Assembly (NCBI GenBank): GCA_940671915.1
Contig: CALNVZ010003426.1
Coordinates: 16,616,904-16,680,903 of the forward strand
Length of the DNA stretch: 64,000 nucleotides
From: Paracentrotus lividus
Taxonomy: Eukaryota > Echinodermata > Echinoidea > Camarodonta > Echinidae
Direction of reading: 5' to 3'
In this document: piece after piece, positions 1-11,811 of the stretch
Layout: each line of letters starts with the position of its first letter
How positions within the stretch are numbered: the first letter of the stretch is position 1
The notes under the pieces: generated by a model
The model's input: the letters and a program-made list of their open reading frames with translations, nothing else
The model's database searches: none
What the model was told of the DNA's origin: nothing
Program-made: the position numbers and the translations under genes

Positions 1-870
1 GACATCTACAAGAGACAGCCGGTGAAAGGTGTAGAGAGGATGCGACGAGGTTTCAGTGACAAATTTGAGTTGGATGAAGACAAAGATGCCAAATAAAAGG
101 ACTTGAAGCAATGATGACAACAAGGTTTGTGAGACGTCACTTATGAGATTGAAGCAGTTGTACCTCAGCAGAACTATGGCACCTCATGAAGTTATCATCA
201 TCGAAACAAATTGGTCTTTCAACTAACTCCTGATGGAAAAGGAAACTTGTGTCGAACTAGATGCGTTGCATTCTACACAGGAAGAAAGATGCTGCACGTG
301 CTGTACATCTTGTACGATAAGAAGTGTGGATTCCAGTTGTTAGGGTGAGGAGCCCCGATTCCGACATCTTTTTCATCCTGCTTCATTATACTATGTCTCC
401 AGAAGAGTCTTAGAAGGGATCAATATGATCTTCGAGACCGACAGAGACAAGAGAAGGTGTTGGATTGATCTTAACACCCTAGCCATGTCCTTTGTACTTG
501 TTGTTACTATAGTCTGCCTTATTGGTCTTGAATGCATTTACAAGCTGTAATAGCACAAGTGCATTAAAGGGAATATGGAGTGTCCAAGGAATGAAGATCA
601 TACAGGGTAATTCAAGGTGTATAGCAATGTGATGGAGGAGCTTGGGCAGTTGACTATGAAATGACAGATGTAATCATCAGATTGTATGGGAACAAGAAGC
701 TGAATAATATGGTGGTGGACAAGTATTACAGAAGAAAAACAAAAAACTTGCTTTGGCAACACAGCCTTCATGCAGAAGGGTCCCAGAACAGCATGTGCGT
801 CACTGTTAACTTTCAGGCAAGAATATGGAAGCTTGCACAAATGTACCTACATCAGAACTCTCTAGACAAA
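1..870 (+). pseudogene. Decayed copy of a multicopy marine-invertebrate gene family of unknown function
   Basis: The family is recognised by an ordered set of conserved blocks. DIYKRQPVKGVERMRRG (1-51) matches the family block of the form 'D.Y...S.K...R.KRG'. STQEE (272-286) matches the start of its 'EEADTR' block. VRVRSPDSDIFFILLHY (339-389) matches 'VRSPDTDVxxLLLH'. TSCNSTSALKGIW (540-578) matches 'TGCDSTSAFKGKGK', and VNFQARIW (805-828) matches the late 'RANYQAxIW' block. The blocks keep the family order and spacing but lie in more than one frame with several interruptions, so this is a relic, and its 5' part lies outside the window. I know the family only as long, uncharacterised proteins repeated in coral, lancelet, mollusc and echinoderm genomes. 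The repeated EE..DTR and SPDTD acidic blocks suggest a metal-binding core, but no function is established. The copy number suggests dispersal by a mobile element, which is inference. Confidence 0.72.
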
Positions 871-1090
871 TAGATGGACGTAACTGGGCAATAGAAACAA
901 GATCTGAAAGCCGAAATGGGGGATAAGAGTGTAATGCTTGAGAAATTTGTGGACATACTTTAAGAAATTGTCAATACAGATGATGCAGAGTCCGACCCTG
1001 GTAGTAAACTTAATGAAAGTTATCTCAGTGAAAGGACTGGCTTAGAAAGTGACTGTGAAAATCAGAATGACTTTAAAAAGTTTAACATAG
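871..1090 (+). other. Coding-like acidic remnant after the decayed gene
   Basis: The stretch at about 970-1080 reads as an acidic, serine-rich peptide (TDDAESDPGSKLNE and following) in one frame, with stops upstream. It may be the C-terminal tail of the preceding relic or a neighbouring exon. The cysteine-rich end usual in the family is not visible. The assignment is weak. Confidence 0.25.
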
Positions 1091-2195
1091 ACAGCAGAGG
1101 ACTGCAAAAGCATGCACCCCCCTTTTCCATGTGCCTACATGTATGATCAATCTACCGGCCGGTTTGGAACAATTACCTAAAGAAAGATATCACATCGAAG
1201 ATATGAACCTAAACTATACCCCATGCAATTTACAGACCAATTAATAACTTAAATGTAAGTGATTTTTCCAATATCTTGATCACCCATTGCAAGATCTTGG
1301 GTTAACACATTTAAAAATGCATTGTCATTTTGTTTTCTTAAAATAATTCATTTGTTATGCTTTCTTTTTCCTTTTCAAGAGGTTTGGGTAAGGGAAGGAG
1401 GCAGAGATGTGGAAAGGGGTGACTGAATTATGACTGAGAATACTTGGGAAATAGGAGAAAAAGTTCAGATTAAAGAACAGAAGATGAGGTGGAGCCCTGG
1501 GTCGGTTCCAAAAAGCCCTGTAGATTGGCCATGGGGACATGGAAATGAGTAGTTTTTTTTCTCACCACAAAGCAATGAACTTGAAAATTCAGTTTGAGAC
1601 ATGTTCACATTTTTTTATATATAGCGCAGTCGCTGTGACATTTGTCATTAGCCAATAGGGAGCATTTCAAGGAGGGTTTCATCAATTTATGAGAGCTCAC
1701 CAAATAAAAATAAAACAATTATTTAAAAAAAATTATTTAAAAAAAAATTCACCATTAGCAGATAGCACAGTGGCAGATCGCTCAAATGTCCTTTTTTTTT
1801 TTCAAAAAAGGACTTTCCTTTGAAAAGGGGTATGAATTCAATGATGACAAAGTGATGCCATCCCTAGAATGGTGGAATTTTAATATAGATTTTCCCAGTC
1901 AATTTAACTCTTCCAATGAATTTGCTTAATGTCATTAATTTAAACGATACCTCATGGGGTCGGAAAAATATCAGTTCAATTAAATATAACGTGTAGAATT
2001 TTTTAATCGCGATCACATTTCGACGAAAGTGCTTGCTTAATAATGTCAAATTTACAAGGCGCTTAATATTGTAGTTCATAGAAGCACGTAAAAGTGCGGT
2101 TAACTTAGTTGAATACCACTAACTCACGAGCAGAACAAAATAATCTAAGAACATTTTCCGTTGCAGACAGGGGGAGGGGAGTATGGGTGACCTCA
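1091..2195. other. No recognisable feature
   Basis: AT-rich sequence with short T and A runs. A small hairpin lies at about 1788-1811, where a T run is flanked by TCC and GGA. Open frames here are short and show no family motif. Confidence 0.6.
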
Positions 2196-2201
2196 TAAAT
2201 A

Positions 2202-2545
2202 TTGTGTTTGTGCTGTGTGTGTGTGGGGGGGGGGTTGTTTGTAAAAGTTAGTGTGAGAGGGTGTGAGTGTGTGTGTGTGTTGTGTGTGTGTGTGTGCTGT
2301 TCTTTTGTTCATTCACCATGACCAATGGTTGCATGAACATAATTTTCAAAAGTCATGGGGGACCGAATAAAAAATAATTATGGTGTGTGTATGTGGGTGT
2401 GTTATTTAGGGTGTGTGCGAGTGTGAGAGGGTGTGAGGGCGTGGGTGTGTGTGGGTGTGTGTGTGATCTTGTGCTTGTGTTTATTCACAAGACCTATGGT
2501 TAATGGATTATAATTTTCAAAAGTCATGGAGGTCAAATTAACACA
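2202..2545. repeat. GT-rich microsatellites inside a ~165-bp tandem duplication
   Basis: Two GT-rich tracts (about 2202-2302 and 2383-2472) are each followed by a related non-repetitive block. The block after each tract contains AATTTTCAAAAGTCATGG (at about 2341 and 2512), preceded by similar CCTATGGTTAATGG / CCAATGGTTGCATG text. This indicates a diverged duplication of a unit carrying its own GT tract. Confidence 0.65.
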
Positions 2546-2626
2546 GTTATGTAACTTTGATTCAATTCTTTGTTGTAGTCAGTTAGAAGATATCGGTTGC
2601 TATGCCCAATTTGATATTAAAAATGT

Positions 2627-2639
2627 GTTGCTTAGCAAC
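2627..2639. promoter_or_regulatory. X-box-like (RFX) palindrome GTTGCTTAGCAAC
   Basis: A perfect 6-bp inverted repeat with a 1-bp spacer. It matches the RFX X-box form GTNRCC(0-3)RGYAAC except at one half-site position. Partial half-sites lie close by: GTTGCTATGCC at about 2596 and ATAGCAACCGTTGCTA at about 2776. RFX sites control ciliary genes in metazoans, but no target gene is visible here, so function is inference. Confidence 0.3.
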
Positions 2640-4451
2640 CGTTACTAGCCTAAAATATAGTGCAGTCGAGTGAACTGCCCAATGGAATACTAATCCTGAT
2701 TCTCAGAAACTGTTAATTAAATCTATTCCGAAATAACAAGATCTAAATAGCCTGTTGCTAGGGAGAATAAGTTACATAGCAACCGTTGCTAAGATTATAT
2801 GTGTGTTACATATTGCCGGTCATGTGTGCCATCAGAGTGACCTGACAAATTATTGCACCTTGTTTATTATGTTCTTACAATTTCTAAATTCAAAATAACT
2901 TTATTTGTTTGTAGCTTTCACATAATACCATAGCACACGTCGTACAGTAGGCAGACATATACAGGAAATGGCTACTTTTTGGTAAAAAATGGTCATGTAA
3001 CGTTTTTGTAAAAATGAACACTGCGCGGTCATCGCGTGATAATTATGAGATGTGTTATACGTCAAATAAAAGAGGAATAAATTCTCTTGAGCTCTATTAC
3101 ATTAACTTGGCTATATGTTTATTAAATTTAGTTGACAGTAATTGAAACTTTGTTATTCGTATTTAACGAAAAAGCGTTCTGCCAGAGGTCAATTTTTGTG
3201 ACCTTTTGACCTCTCGTGACATCTACGTTACATTAAATTGCAAAATCTGTATATCTCTTGTAGCCCATTCAAGACCAACATTTTGAGGGTCACTTGCTCC
3301 ATAAAAATGATATCTCGAAAAGTTATACATGGTTTCTTGTACATACCCTTTAATATAACCATTTCAGTGAGGAAAATGGGCGTGGTCAAAAAACTCCATG
3401 GCGGGGTCCTCGAGATGAGTTTTTTTTCTGCTTAAACTCATTTTCCGATCACCAGACCCATAGCTACACGAGGATACCCATGAACATGAGTCGCAGGGGG
3501 GTGCAGCTTTTCGACCCTAGCCCATGTACTATAACAATCAAATAAGATTGTAAAATTCTGAAATAAAACAAATGACAGTTTTATTTTGTTTTCTCTAATT
3601 TTTCCATGTTTTGATTATGTTTTTTTTTTTTTTTTTTTTTTTGTGTTGTGATTGAAATGACCCAAGGCAATTCACTTTTATATGTGCAAAGAAGAATTAT
3701 TTGGTATTAATGGTATAGTGTAAAACAAAACTAACTGCTTTGCAAAGTGCATTAAACCCCTTCTATGTTCTTTTTACGACTTATTATTGGTTTTGGGACG
3801 ACGGGTTTCAAATTTGAAGTGAGGGAACTGTCACTCTGAAATGGTTGGTAAAACACTCAGATTGTACTAACTTTCAGTCTCAATGAGCCGGATTACCGCA
3901 CATAAAAGACTGTCTTCTTTATTCCATACAATATCATCATTATTTTTTTTCGTGCACTTCGAAATCGAGTTCTTTCTTTCATATTATTCTCTATATATTA
4001 GATATTATATTACCAGTATTCTTTCATCGAGACCAGAATTCCAGGATGGATTAGTAGACGTCAACTTCCCATTCCCAAGTATAAATGACCGATATTTGAT
4101 AAGAATTCACTGAAGAAAAGCGAAACGAAGAGAAGGGTATATAATGTTGCCCAAAATGTAAACCATACCGTCAACAGTGCCTTACGCACAGTAATACTAA
4201 CCAAGGTACCGTAGGCATTTACATCCGTTATGGTTATAAATGAAAATATCGATGCTTCCAAAATGCATGTATTTGGAACGGGCTTTCCGCTATGAGTAAA
4301 ATCATGATCTTTCGTAAGTGGGGCATCAACATATAAAATGAAACATGAAATATGTCCTCGTATTGTTTTTCCTTTTTTTCTCTTTTGTCGAAAAGTCATA
4401 TGTATTTCATATTGTTATGGCGAAAATAAGCCACTTCTGTATTATATTTCG

Positions 4452-4487
<36 letters not shown>

Positions 4488-4572
4488 TCAAACATTCAAA
4501 TTAGTCAATGTCGGGAGAAATCGTGATTGATCCATATTTACAGTAGATTTAAAATGAACCGAGAGTATTGAT
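2640..4572. other. Unannotated AT-rich stretch
   Basis: No gene is supported. The stretch holds a T run (3620-3642) and a TA microsatellite (4456-4486). The block 3060-3540 is somewhat richer in G+C and looks like old repetitive DNA, but I cannot name a family. A minus-strand open frame at 4061-4399 has a hydrophobic stretch but no recognisable domain. Confidence 0.5.
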
Positions 4573-5219
4573 AGGGTTGGGCGAATCTCAACTTTTTTCA
4601 AACGAGTTGTTTCTAAAGTTACATTCGATTCAGAAACCAAAAATGACAATTATTTTTGCGTACGATGACGTCCTACGTCGCTAAAGTGCAAAAAACCAAA
4701 ATGGCCCCCAAAATGGCGTATTTTGCCCAATTATCACACATTTTACAGGTATAAACCACTTTTATTATGTTTTTATATGGATTTTGGGTGTCAGGAAACC
4801 CAAATCTGACCTCTTCAACATGATTAATCATACCTAAGTTGACTGTTAGCATGGTTAGTGTAGTTTGGTAGTTTGTTTTAGTCAATATCGAGCAAAAATC
4901 ACCTCATATCAAAATCACTAAATAACACCTATAACACATACTAGGTACATTAGGTCAGGATTTACTTCTCATATTTGAGTTTCTTGACCATCAAAACCCG
5001 TATACAAACAAAATAAACTGGTTTATACCTAAATGTATAAAGTGCATGATAAATAGGCGAAATACACTATTTTTTTGGGGGGGGGGGCACTTTAACGACG
5101 TCAGACATCATCGTACACAAAAATAATTTTAATTTTTTAAAATTCTACATCAAATTTGACTATAGAAACAACTTGTTTGAAATAACTTCTCAGAAAAAAG
5201 TAATTATTTTCCCAACCCT
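4573..5219. mobile_element. Long-inverted-repeat non-autonomous DNA transposon, Mutator-like by structure
   Basis: The ends are AGGGTTGGG and CCCAACCCT, and an exact 9-bp duplication AGTATTGAT flanks the element (4564-4572 and 5220-5228). The left half pairs with the reverse complement of the right half over nearly its whole length: CAAACGAGTTGTTTCTA with CAAACAAGTTGTTTCTA, GTACGATGACGTCCTACGTC with GTACGATGATGTCTGACGTC, and GGTATAAACCACTTTTA with GGTATAAACCAGTTTAT. Each arm is roughly 300 bp around a centre near 4895. Long inverted repeats with 9-bp duplications are typical of Mutator-like elements. There is no transposase. The arms have diverged, so the insertion is not recent. The superfamily call rests on structure alone. 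Confidence 0.7.
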
Positions 5220-5329
5220 AGTATTGATAGATGAATTTGATATCTTACCATTGACTATACAACAGGGTAAACTAAAATAAAACAACAATAAAAAACAAAC
5301 AAACAAACAATACAAGAACCCACATTTGC

Positions 5330-5358
5330 CCACACACCCTAACACGCCCACACGCACG

Positions 5359-5408
<50 letters not shown>

Positions 5409-5430
5409 CACACATTCACACATTACAAAC
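5330..5430. repeat. CA / TA compound microsatellite
   Basis: (CA)n runs into (TA)n and back to (CA)n, with CACG interruptions at the left side. Confidence 0.9.
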
Positions 5431-6654
5431 ATGCAGTACAAACCCCTTCCTCTCTTATACTACTCGAATAATGAAATGAAATGAGAAATTAAATGAAATC
5501 ACAATAATGTTAAAGGAAAAGGCTTTCATCAGTTTCTAATACTCGCCAATTTGAGTACCGCAATGACACCTCAAAGAAAGAAAACAAAATTATGATAAAA
5601 TAGAATAAATAAATAAATAAATGCAATATGACGAGATTTTATTCTTGCATTTTGGATAAAAATGAGCTGCAGTATGTTGGATTGTTTTATTTTTATATTT
5701 TATTTCAGGTTTCACTGTTAAACCAACTAATACCTCCTGATCTTTATCTTAAACAAAATCGTTTATATTTAGCCAAGGTTTCCTATATTTAGTTTACCTT
5801 TGGTGACAAATTGATGATGGCAAAAGCAGAAGAAACTAAGACCTTCAGGAAAACCTTCGTTATCTACCTGTTTTTAAATAAACAAATGTATGCGAATTCA
5901 CTTAGATATGAACATATCCTTAGGGAAACAAATAAAAATCTCTTATTGTGTGGAATATAAAGTTGCGTAATAGTTTTCTTATTTCTCAATGATGACCTCC
6001 CGTGGAGTGTAGTTAGACATAATGATGCACGCTTCCTCAGCTGAGAGCCCATTAATCCAGCCATTATGTCTTGTTCTTGACACGTATCACCTGTAATAGC
6101 CTTATTATAAAACATTTTTTTGCTTATTTCTTTGGGTAGCTTTTGCAATTAAGAAACTGTAGCACATGTGATTCACCACTTTGCTGTTAGTTGTTTAACA
6201 TATGATATCAACCGACCGAACACAGTCACACAACTGTAAATAACTTCAAAAACTATCCTTTACGCTATGTCATAGGCTTCGTCAAATGGAGGAACTTGTT
6301 TTTGTCAATTCCAAGGTAGACAGCTTCAACCCATGTCTGCCAACATATGTATGCTTTATCTTATTGTCTTCAAACACGTGGGAAAACATTCACGGTGTAA
6401 TGAAATGACAGTACCTTAGGAGCATTCTCAGTAAAAAAACAAACAGATGAGTTCACATGAAAATGAAAAAAAAAAAATGCATAGGTAAGGTCTGAACAAC
6501 TTTTTTTTAGTGAATTCCCATTGTTTTGGAAATGAATAGTTTTAAGTATTAAAAGAGTTTTAAAAGGAGCCTAGTGTAGTGGGAAGGTGTGGGACAGATG
6601 AAGACAATTGTAATAAGAAATACAATGGAAATGCTTCTTTTTTGCCTTTTTCTC
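5431..6654. other. No recognisable feature
   Basis: Unique-looking AT-rich DNA with short A runs. A minus-strand open frame at 5864-6148 (94 codons) has no domain or splice context that I can support. Confidence 0.55.
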
Positions 6655-6778
6655 AACTTTTATTAACTCCGTTTGAGTTCGGTATATTCAATTCATGTTG
6701 AAACAATGTTGACCAAATATCATGTACATTTACTGATGATGTCGAATAAATTTCAATTCAATTCAATTCAATTCAATA
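6655..6778 (+). mobile_element. 3' end of a non-LTR retrotransposon with (ATTCA)n tail
   Basis: The text GATGATGTCGAATAAATTTC runs directly into five copies of ATTCA (about 6752-6777). Several invertebrate CR1/L2-type LINEs and their SINE partners end in this way, with an AATAAA-like signal just before a short pentamer or hexamer tail. Only the last 100 bases or so are present, and no coding part is visible. Confidence 0.5.
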
Positions 6779-6897
6779 TATAATGAAACAATCATTATAT
6801 AACATATATATCGAATATATTTCCAAGTTGACACATTATGATATAAGATAAATGTGAACTTATATATAAAAGCATTATACTAATTCTTTGTTTGCAA

Positions 6898-7080
6898 TGG
6901 TGGAAGGGAACAGGCTGCGATTCCATGGTTACACAACACATGAGGGAACGAGAGGTTCACGGTTCACGTGACCGGCTGAGTGGGAAGACGGTGTTCAACC
7001 CAGAGGCACAGGAAACAGTTTCCTGGGCCATTGGTTCCCTACGCAAGATCTGGTAATCGCAGCCTGTCCCCAACGCCTGT
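6898..7080. mobile_element. Short inverted-repeat element (MITE-like)
   Basis: ACAGGCTGCGATT near 6911 pairs with AATCGCAGCCTGT near 7056, giving a ~24-bp imperfect terminal repeat around a 130-bp core. The core has further inverted matches (AGGGAAC / GTTCCCT). It is more GC-rich than its surroundings. No clear target duplication is visible, so the superfamily is open. Confidence 0.4.
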
Positions 7081-7233
7081 TCATTATATTATATTTATTA
7101 CAGAAACGGTACCAAAAAACAATTCCCTCAATTATAACCACTAAGATACTGGATCAAAGCATCGGCCAAACACAAAAATAACCGCCCAAAAACGTTATGT
7201 ATAAAAAAAAAAAAACAAGCCAATCTGACTATT

Positions 7234-7490
7234 TCTGTCAGTAATCAAGCCCAACCAACCATCCAAGTCAATAATCAAGCCCAACCATCCATCCATGAAA
7301 ATAAACAAGCCCAACCAACCATCCATATAAAAAAATCAAGCCGAATCAACCAACCCTGTCATTAATCAAGCCCAACCAACCAACCACATCAAATATCAAG
7401 CTCAACCAACCACCTTTGTCATTTATTAAGCTAAACATATCCATGTCAATATTCAAGCCCAACCAACCATCCAAGTCAGTAATCAACAAG
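7234..7490. repeat. 30-bp minisatellite, about eight or nine units
   Basis: AATCAAGCCCAACCAACC recurs at about 7243, 7273, 7303, 7334, 7364, 7394, 7424, 7451 and 7481, so the spacing is close to 30 bp. The first units would encode a ten-residue repeat (NQAQPTIQVN type), but a one-base shift near 7334 breaks that frame, so it is most likely non-coding. Confidence 0.8.
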
Positions 7491-9605
7491 ACCCAGCAGC
7501 CTTGAAATTACAAGCTCACCTAACCAATCATTAAATATAGAAGCTCAATGTTTTCCTTTATCTTCTCTACCATTTTCACTATCTACACCAATTTTCATAA
7601 CCCCTTCCAAATCGAAGAATTAACCTCCAAATACAGGACATATTGTGTACTATCAACTGAATAATAATATATAATTATTAAAACACATTTCGCAAGCCCG
7701 TGAATAACATCCCTAACAACCTAAACTCGAATTTAAACAAAACCTTATCTTTAGTAACTGTCACTTTCCCCAAACAGCCTTTTAAACCAACAAACCCCAA
7801 TCCTGTTACCCAATTATACTCGAAGCTCTATGCAACTTTCATATAAATCAAGTATGCCAAACTATTTTTGGACCAATAAAGTACCAACAACGACTACATA
7901 TATACCATCTCTTCGAAAAATGGGCCCGCTTTCCCCCAGCAATTATTCTCTTCAGTATAGCTAAGCATCTACACCTGTACCTTTTAACCACCCAGTATAC
8001 TAAGGGAAGGGAGGGAGGGGAAAAAGTAAACCGAACTCAACGGAGAAAAAGGAGAGAATGATTAATTTATCCCTGAAATGCGCACCTGCGAAAAACAACT
8101 TGTTTACGAATTTCGCTAGTGCATTACAATGCGCGCCGCCTATTGTCCTTTCCTAAATACGCGTGAGAAGACTTTGCCCTATATGTAAATTACAAGAAAT
8201 GCGGGTCAGGCTGGAAAACATCCTGTTATTGACATCAAAATATTTAATCAAGGGCGCGCTATTCGCGTATTTCAGACCTACCTCATTGTATTCTATTACA
8301 ATTGAGGTTATTTTTTTAATAAAAAAATAAACGTATTATTGTGAGCTTTCATGATATTTTCATACGATTAGGACATAATACTATGATAAAAAGCTCCACA
8401 ATAAAAAGATTGCTCTTCAATTGCCCTAATAGTATTATCACCAAAATATACAAAAAAAAGGTGATATGTTTGGGTCCCGAACAATTTGTGTTGCCCCATA
8501 CATGTATAAGTTCATGTGACTCAAAGCTGAATCGGTTTAATTTCTTATCATTTTGGCGATTCCAAAAAACTCACAGCACAAAATGAGTCATAGGTCAACT
8601 GTTATCAATCTTTTCAAATCACTTTTAGACAGTGCCTTCCAAGTTTCAATGTCATGACCAGAACAATAATTTTACTTTAGGAGACTGCAATCCTGTTTGT
8701 CGTTTGTTTGTCGTTTGTGCCGATAAAACTTGGAAACATCATTGTTTGTCCCGTATCCAGAAAGGTGCACTAAACTAAGAAAAACTAAGAACCCAAACTG
8801 AAATGAAGAATTAAGAAATATACTGAAGCAGATGCACCAAAAAATATTTAACAGCATCAAGACTCACACGATTGTGTCACCTGTTTAAAATGAAAGAAAG
8901 CAAGGTTTTATACTGCGGACCAGGTCGGTTAACATAGTTAAAGATCTATTGCAAACTATCAAGATATCCATGTCTTTTTTTTTTGTCGTCTGTGCTCAGT
9001 ACTCATGGTATTCCATCTTAAGATTTTATAGGTCTAGGTCTAGGTAGGTCCGATGCCCATGGAAGGGATTCCCTAGAATGGAATTGCTGGCGGCCAACTA
9101 TGGGTGTCGAAAGCAATGACCAACATGCTGCACTTTTTAGTATAGCTACAATGTCTTGTTTGGTAAAAGCCCTTAACAGTTGATGTACAGTACTGTTTAG
9201 AGCTTCATTGTTTAAAACCATTAAGAGACTCCCACATTTCCTCGGCACCCATCCTTAATAAAAGCTTTTGAGTCAAAAGGGATCCTTGACGGTGGGCCCG
9301 GTGTGTTTTAAAAGCAAAGTATGGCACCAACTTGTCAACCCTCATCACTCGAGGAGTTGAGACCCCTTTGTATTAGATGCCTTGCATCAGATCACCGTAA
9401 AGATTTAAATATGGATTTTATATTTCATGGGGAACAAAAACAAAATAACATTAGTGGAAAAACAAAAGTTACTCGATTCCAAAAATTTTATTTTAATTGT
9501 TTTCAACCAACTGACACTTTTGAATACTAACCCTAAGCATTCTGAAAACGTAGAGCCTATGCTGATAAGATATTTAGAATTTTGTTCCCATAAACAAATT
9601 AAATA
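7491..9605. other. No recognisable feature
   Basis: AT-rich sequence with no gene or named repeat. Small tandem bits occur: TTTGTCGTTTG near 8700 and three TAGGTC units near 9030-9050. Confidence 0.55.
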
Positions 9606-9607
9606 TA

Positions 9608-10674
9608 CAGTGTGTTCCTAAAAAAGGGTAATCGAAGTTCAAAGGTCAGTCATTTCATAAGTATATGATTTATTTGTGTGATTTGTTTACTAAAATACTA
9701 AGTAACTCATCAGCTTTAATTTGAGACATTGCTTACGTTCACACTGTAATGGGTCACAGAGTTAGGGTCCTTTGAAGGTGATAGGAAAAAAAACCCATTT
9801 TTTCCAAGTTTTTCGTTTTTAGGGTATGAAACCAACTTTTTATAAATTTTTGGTTTCATAGTTTTGGGGGGTTTTGTCACACGAAGTTTCAATGAAATCC
9901 AATTTCATTTCTCAAAGGACCTATCTCAATGTCAATGAGAGGGGTTCGCAATTATGAGTCTCTTGAGTTGTGGAGACGTCGTGGTGACGTCTCCTGAGAC
10001 TTCAGGGCGTCGAGGGAAAATGGAACAAAAGTCAAACATGTTCAATCTTTTAGCAGAATTTTTAAGACGCCAGCAAGTAAAAATTATTAGCCCGTTCGAT
10101 TCCTTTTAATCGTTATCAAGTTTCGACAACGTCTCTGCGACCTCGTGGATACTTAAGGGACGTCGCAGCAACCGTCCGCAAAGATTTCACAGAGACTTGC
10201 TCAGGTATTAAAGAAGTCTACTAAAAGATTGGACATGTTTGACATTTGTTTGATTTTTCTCGCGACTTCTTCCAGAATCAAGAGACGTCGCGGCGACCTC
10301 TCCGAGACTCAAGAGACTCGTGCATATTCGAAAACCCATGTCATTGCCAGTGAGATACGTCCTTTGACAAATGAGATCGCATTTCACTGAAACTTTGCGT
10401 GACAAAATCCCCAAAAGTATGAAACCAAAATTTTTATAAAAAGTAGGTTTCATACCCCAAAAAACGAAAAACTTGAAGAAAAAAAAAAGGTTTTGTACCT
10501 ATCACCTTCAAAGGACCCTAACTCTGTGACCCATTACAGTTTGGACGTAAGTAATGTCTCAAATTAAAGCTGATGAGTTACTTAGTATTTTAGTAAACAA
10601 ATCACAAAACTAAACTATATACTTTTGAAATGACTGTCATTTGAACTTCGATTACATTTTTTAGGAACACACTG
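9608..10674. mobile_element. 1.07-kb foldback DNA transposon with mariner-like ends
   Basis: The left end CAGTGTGTTCCTAAAAAAGG is the inverse of the right end (TTTTTTAGGAACACACTG), and TA lies outside both ends (9606-9607, 10675-10676; the flanking match extends to TATA). The arms pair over about 450 bp. Examples are GGTCACAGAGTTAGGGTCC at about 9752 against GGACCCTAACTCTGTGACCC at about 10513, and TCAAACATGTTCAATCTTTT against its inverse at about 10220. A loop of about 150 bp remains. CAGTGTGTTCC ends with a TA target are typical of Tc1/mariner. There is no transposase, so movement would depend on a related element elsewhere. Near the centre are several GACGTC and GTCTC..GAGAC modules like those in the elements at 20.6 and 46.5 kb. 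Confidence 0.75.
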
Positions 10675-10676
10675 TA

Positions 10677-11778
10677 TATCGAATTAATATTTATTTCAGA
10701 ATTTTTCATACAAAATTGGAATATAAAGCAATACGTCATCGTGCGATAAAGTGTATGGCGTTCAATCAGACTATCTATGGTAATTTCCTGCCAATATAGC
10801 ATTAAGTAAGTCAGGTGTAATTGAATATTTATCGAAGCATTAGTATACTCTTAAGATTTAGCTCTTATTATATGGATTTTTATATTTTAACAGATCAGCA
10901 GGTGTAATTTACACATGAGCCAATCCAGAATATCTAATCACTTATTGATACCCTCTGTTATTAATTTGTTTTAGTTGATAACCCCTCCCCCCCCCTTGGC
11001 TCTTGTTACCAAAGATTTTTCACTATATTGTAAGTTATCATGAAATTAAATGCAGGAGGCCTCCATGAAATTTAATTAATCTTATGAAGAAAAAAAAATA
11101 TCAGAAAAATATGAGTGAACGTTTGAACACAGATCCATTGACGAACTAAAATATAGAAAAAAAAAACACTAAACGATATCCCCCCCCCCCAAAAAAAAAA
11201 AAATAAATAAATAAATAAAGGTGCACATAATGTCACTATATTTCGCATGTTTCAGGTTTCGGTTATCAATTCGATGTTCATTAATACATATGTTTTAATT
11301 ATTTTCAAGTCATAACATAGGTCGTGTATTTGGATAATGTCACTTTGTTTTGACCTGGACACAATCTACTTCGTACGGTTGTACACCACGATGTCATAAT
11401 GTTCGGTCATACTTCATTTCAAATTTCAATCACAGACTTGTGAAATGTCAAACTAGCCGAATACTACTTGATATCAGAGTAAAATTGATTGAAGCAACTG
11501 GAAATGAAGAAGGAGCGGCATGCCTTCGCCTTTATCCACGACGAAGGAGGCTTTATTCGGGACCGGTAGAGTCATTTTAATGGGACTATATTCAAATATT
11601 CATGATGCGAATGTATCATTGTCTGCTCGTCATAGTATTTTTCTTATTTTGTCTAATATTTATAATTTTGTTTTCACTATGTTGTTTTGACACATTCATT
11701 ATGACTTGAATCTTTTATGAAATTTCATCATTTTCTTTACTTTTATTGCTTATGTTTTTTTTATGTACTTCTGTGGGT

Positions 11779-11811
<33 letters not shown>

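Noticed and set aside
1-870. piggyBac transposase C-terminus
   Set aside because: A few words (MEELGQ, WWW) faintly recall it, but the ordered blocks SPDSDIFFILLHY, NSTSALKG and VNFQARIW fit the uncharacterised multicopy family far better.
4061-4399. Minus-strand 112-codon frame with hydrophobic segments, possibly a receptor exon
   Set aside because: No receptor motif, no splice context, and its composition is as expected from AT-rich DNA.
7234-7490. CRISPR-like array
   Set aside because: Units are contiguous, with no distinct spacers, and the genome is eukaryotic; it is a minisatellite.
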